Assembly: GCA_937937835.1 (NCBI GenBank)
Contig: CALDBJ010000056.1
Span: 1 to 14,468, forward strand
From: an uncultured Collinsella sp.
GTDB taxonomy: Bacteria > Actinomycetota > Coriobacteriia > Coriobacteriales > Coriobacteriaceae
DNA: 14,468 nt
Direction: 5' to 3'
The position numbers and the translations under genes were made by a program. Of the stretch, positions 14,094 to 14,468 are shown piece by piece. Each line of letters begins with the position of its first letter. Position 1 is the stretch's first letter. The notes below the pieces were generated by a model that was not told the DNA's origin, did not search any database, and saw nothing but the letters and a program-made list of their open reading frames with translations.

Positions 14094-14169
14094 GTCCGCG
14101 TGCGGCTGGCGCCGCCCGCTTCCGCTGCGTCGCTTCGCTCCTTGCGTGCTGCGCTGGAAAACGCTCACG

Positions 14170-14281
14170 CGTTTCCTCAGCTCCGCACCCTGTCGGGTTC
14201 GAATCCCGGCATATCGGTAACAAAAAGCCCGCCACCGGAGGGCAACGGGCTTCTCGATTTAAATGGTGCCCCCAGCGGGAT
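14170..14281. repeat. Repeat unit B: same structure, joined to intact tRNA-Glu
   Basis: Offset 188-189 bp from unit A. Differences include GGGTTCGAAT versus GGGCTCGAAT and a diverged terminator stem. TCGGG-TTCGAAT-CCCGG (about 14193-14209) has the shape of a tRNA T-arm with its 7-nt loop, but no CCA or acceptor strand follows it on the plus strand. The 18-mer at the right end (14264-14281) is the real tRNA-Glu tail. Confidence 0.8.
14222..14250 (-). terminator. tRNA-Glu terminator
   Basis: On the minus strand, GCCCGTTGCC pairs with GGTGGCGGGC around a 4-nt loop (10 bp with three G-U wobbles), followed by TTTTTG. It begins 13 nt after the tRNA 3' end. Confidence 0.85.
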
Positions 14282-14340
14282 TCGAACCCGCGATATCCAC
14301 CTTGAAAGGGTGGCGTCCTTGGCCGCTAGACGATGGGGAC
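14264..14340 (-). tRNA. trnE: tRNA-Glu (anticodon TTC)
   Basis: A full cloverleaf reads on the minus strand. The acceptor stem GTCCCCA / TGGGGGC has one T-G wobble; the anticodon stem CCACC / GGTGG encloses the loop CTTTCAA with anticodon TTC (complement of 14304-14306); the T-arm is CGGG-TTCGAAT-CCCG. Discriminator A and an encoded CCA complete the 77-nt gene. The start resembles E. coli tRNA-Glu (GTCCCCTTCGTCTAG). TTC decodes GAA and, by wobble, GAG. Confidence 0.96.
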
Positions 14341-14350
14341 AGCGGGAAAG

Positions 14351-14356
14351 AGTATA
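14351..14356 (-). promoter_or_regulatory. -10 element of tRNA-Glu
   Basis: TATACT on the minus strand ends 10 nt before the tRNA 5' end. No strong -35 is seen at 16-18 nt upstream. Confidence 0.55.
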
Positions 14357-14456
14357 GCAGACTTTTTTGCCGGCGCGTATATCGTTGGCAAACTGGAAAA
14401 CCACCACAAAGGAGCCCTTGATTATCGACTTCATCCGAACACCTCCCACATTCATC

Positions 14457-14468
14457 CGCACATGTGCG
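14457..14468. other. 12-bp perfect palindrome at the window edge
   Basis: CGCACATGTGCG is fully self-complementary. The context is cut off, so it may be part of a larger hairpin or operator. The stretch 14357-14456 has no supported gene. Confidence 0.35.

Noticed and set aside
14170..14281. CRISPR-like repeats
   Set aside because: Only two diverged units of about 112 bp with RNA-gene parts; no short regular repeats with unique spacers and no cas genes.
13951..14461. Several roughly 93-95-codon frames on both strands through the tRNA-Glu and repeat region
   Set aside because: They read through a tRNA gene and terminators. Peptides such as PSGIRTRDIHL are well-known artefacts of translating tRNA antisense. 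A frame starting ATG near 14430 on the minus strand has a good GGGAGG, but it runs through the tRNA promoter and tRNA.

Overview
The window reads as chromosomal DNA of a high-GC, anaerobic, Gram-positive-type gut bacterium, most likely an actinobacterium of the class Coriobacteriia (Collinsella-like). This is inferred from the gene complement and codon use: type III glutamine synthetase, a UPF0210/PFL-family protein, a methionine synthase with a separately encoded activation protein, and an alpha-glucoside PTS. No search could be run, so the taxon is provisional.

Left part (about 1-5824, all on the minus strand) is a one-carbon/methionine block. Read in transcription order it is metF (5,10-methylenetetrahydrofolate reductase), a small methionine synthase activation-domain protein, metH (cobalamin-dependent methionine synthase lacking its own activation domain), and then a UPF0210/DUF711 'PFL family' gene. 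The first three are translationally coupled: the metF stop and the next start overlap as TAATG, and the metH ribosome binding site overlaps the stop of the activation gene. MetF makes 5-methyl-THF, MetH passes its methyl group to homocysteine, and the activation protein should repair oxidised cobalamin in trans. The UPF0210 gene is separated by a 16-bp stem-loop with a promoter-like sequence beside it, so it is probably its own unit.

Middle part: a 428-bp divergent intergenic region (5825-6252) holds an almost perfect 20-bp-arm inverted repeat and a probable structured leader of three hairpins ahead of a type III glutamine synthetase (glnN, plus strand), which ends at a strong terminator.

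Right part (8449-13830) is a carbohydrate-use locus of lower GC. A GntR/HutC-type regulator (minus strand, TTG start) is divergent from a 6-phospho-alpha-glucosidase of family GH4 and a PTS EIIBC permease. Two identical copies of a GntR-type palindrome (TGTCTAGACA) flank the promoter of the glucosidase gene; one covers the -35 region and the other abuts the ribosome binding site. The simplest model is that the PTS imports and phosphorylates an alpha-glucoside, the GH4 enzyme hydrolyses it, and the regulator represses until a sugar-phosphate binds its UTRA domain. EIIA is not encoded here. A two-stage terminator follows the PTS gene; then comes a beta-lactamase-fold serine hydrolase of unknown substrate.

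The right edge (13831-14468) has no protein gene. It carries tRNA-Glu(TTC) on the minus strand with its promoter and terminator, and a second degraded copy of the tRNA 3' tail plus terminator, giving two repeat units of about 112 bp spaced 188 bp apart.

No CRISPR array, rRNA, insertion sequence, integrase or phage gene is visible. I do not see a clearly new multi-gene system. The items most worth following up are the glnN leader, the twin-operator architecture, the serine hydrolase beside the alpha-glucoside operon, and the duplicated tRNA-Glu tail.
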